A DNA stretch of 64,000 bases from NCBI RefSeq assembly GCF_030816295.1, contig NZ_JAUSXV010000001.1, positions 1,240,001 to 1,304,000 of the forward strand, written 5' to 3'. Source of the DNA: Microbacterium natoriense (GTDB lineage Bacteria; Actinomycetota; Actinomycetes; Actinomycetales; Microbacteriaceae). Below the pieces are notes generated by a model, which searched no databases, was not told the DNA's origin, and was given only the letters and a program-made list of their open reading frames with translations. A program made the position numbers and the translations under genes. Within the stretch, counting starts at the first letter, position 1. The number at the start of each line of letters is the position of its first letter. Of this stretch, positions 63,138 to 64,000 are shown one piece after another.

Positions 63138-64000
63138 TCAGCCTCCGAGCGCCTGCGCGGCCTGCCGCGCGGCTCCGAGCGCCACATACTCGCCGGGCTC
63201 CGGCGCCTCGACCGGCAGCCCGAGGACCTCGGGCGCGATGACGCGCACGGCCTCGGACTGCGCTCCGCCGCCGATGAGCAGGGCCCGCTCGAGAGGGATG
63301 CCGAGATCGCGCAGAGCGTCGAGACCCGCGCCGAGGCCTCGCAGCATGCCCTCGACAGCGGCGCGGGCGAGATTGGGTCGCGTGGTCGACGCGAGCGTCA
63401 TCCCGGTGAGGGATGCCGTGGCATCCGGCAGGTTCGGCGTGCGCTCGCCCTCGAAGTAGGGCACGAGCGTCAGACCATCGGCCCCAGGAGCGGCCTGCAG
63501 TGCGAGGTCGCTGAACTCGGCATGGCCGACGCCGAGCAGCGACGCCGTGGCGTCGAGCACACGAGCGGCGTTCAACGTCGCGACCAGGGGGAGGAAGTTG
63601 CCGGAGGCATCGGCGAAGCCGGCGACCGTGCCCGCGGGGTCGAAGACGGGAGACTCGCTGATCGCGCAGACCGTGCCCGAGGTGCCGATCGAGACGACGA
63701 CGTCGCCGACCGCGGCGCCCAGGCCGAAGGCGGCGGCGGCGTTGTCACCCGCGCCGGGTGCGACGCGGCGGCCACCGGCATCCGTCACGCTCTCGTCGTG
63801 GCCGAGAACGCGCGGCAGCACCGCGTCGTGACCGAGCGCCGCGATGAGCAGCTCGCGATCGTACTCGCCCGTGCGCGGGTTCCAGTAGCCCGTGCCCGAG
63901 GCATCCGAGCGGTCGCTGACGAGCTCGTCGAGCGCCGGATTCTCGGGCCCGAATCCGCGCAGCCGCCAGGTCAGCCAGTCGTGCGGCAGAGCGACCGCGG
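63138..64000 (-). CDS. xylB: xylulokinase, C-terminal part (N-terminus beyond the window)
   Basis: The frame is open from the right edge to the stop at 63138 (about 287 residues). It is an FGGY kinase: [38 protein letters not shown] and [12 protein letters not shown] are the xylulokinase second-domain motifs, with [11 protein letters not shown] near the visible start. It phosphorylates D-xylulose, linking xylose from hemicellulose to the pentose phosphate pathway. It is convergent with treZ. Confidence 0.9.
   Translation of the reverse strand, partial: AVALPHDWLTWRLRGFGPENPALDELVSDRSDASGTGYWNPRTGEYDRELLIAALGHDAVLPRVLGHDESVTDAGGRRVAPGAGDNAAAAFGLGAAVGDVVVSIGTSGTVCAISESPVFDPAGTVAGFADASGNFLPLVATLNAARVLDATASLLGVGHAEFSDLALQAAPGADGLTLVPYFEGERTPNLPDATASLTGMTLASTTRPNLARAAVEGMLRGLGAGLDALRDLGIPLERALLIGGGAQSEAVRVIAPEVLGLPVEAPEPGEYVALGAARQAAQALGG

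Overview
The window is high-GC DNA that reads like an actinobacterium of the Microbacteriaceae, with Microbacterium as the best guess. The reasons are dense GC-rich coding, many ATGA/GTGA stop-start overlaps, several probable GTG starts, dispersed GAGCTTGTCGAAG-type repeats, and the glgX-treY-treZ and metP-metS arrangements. The genus is an inference; there is no rRNA or marker gene in the window.

Region 1 (1-28.7 kb) is a plant-polysaccharide or glycoside utilisation locus. A minus-strand operon (10.5 kb down to 1) encodes a peptide-type ABC importer (solute-binding lipoprotein, permease, fused permease-ATPase, ATPase). It continues with a GH3 glucosidase, a serine hydrolase, a GH43 enzyme and the start of a GH78 alpha-L-rhamnosidase. 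A divergent TetR regulator with a GH2 enzyme faces it across an 11-bp-arm inverted repeat. Next comes a rhamnose pathway (rhaM, rhaI, fused aldolase/dehydrogenase, rhaB) under a promoter overlapped by a LacI-type operator. Then comes an eight-gene, tightly overlapped operon (27.8 down to 19.2 kb) that fits D-apiose breakdown: MFS importer, L-erythrulose kinase, D-erythrulose-4-P isomerase, triose-isomerase-like L-erythrulose-1-P isomerase, 3-oxo-isoapionate decarboxylase, D-apionate oxidoisomerase, a short-chain dehydrogenase and D-apionolactonase. A divergent GntR/FCD regulator with twin operators probably controls it. Rhamnose and apiose occur together in rhamnogalacturonan II and in plant glycosides, so the whole region may serve one diet.

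Region 2 (29.9-39.55 kb) is a genomic island of about 9.6 kb inserted in tRNA-Ser(GCT). It is bounded by a 76-bp direct repeat of the tRNA 3' end with two mismatches. No intact integrase is visible. Its core (31.87-38.6 kb) is a set of uncharacterised genes: two multi-pass membrane proteins in overlap, a third multi-pass membrane protein, two small membrane proteins and an 803-residue soluble protein carrying an HEPN-like R-x4-H motif. The core is bracketed by two diverged copies of a ~143-bp repeat whose hairpin shows compensatory changes. Debris in the arms includes fragments of an ECF sigma factor and a class A beta-lactamase. The core is my candidate for an undescribed system, possibly defence-related.

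Region 3 (39.7-47.1 kb) holds a LacI regulator, an LplB/YtcP/LplA-type ABC importer, a GH32 fructan hydrolase followed by a fructokinase remnant, and a secreted CE1-like esterase. Region 4 (47.1-56.7 kb) holds a sugar isomerase-like/Gfo-Idh-MocA operon and a TetR regulator sharing a near-identical operator, a VOC protein, an aldo/keto reductase, an MFS carrier and a 2-hydroxyacid dehydrogenase. It ends with a methionine/alanine importer metP with a single-base frameshift followed by metS. Region 5 (56.4-63.1 kb) is the TreX-TreY-TreZ trehalose pathway with a small leader gene. A partial xylulokinase closes the window.
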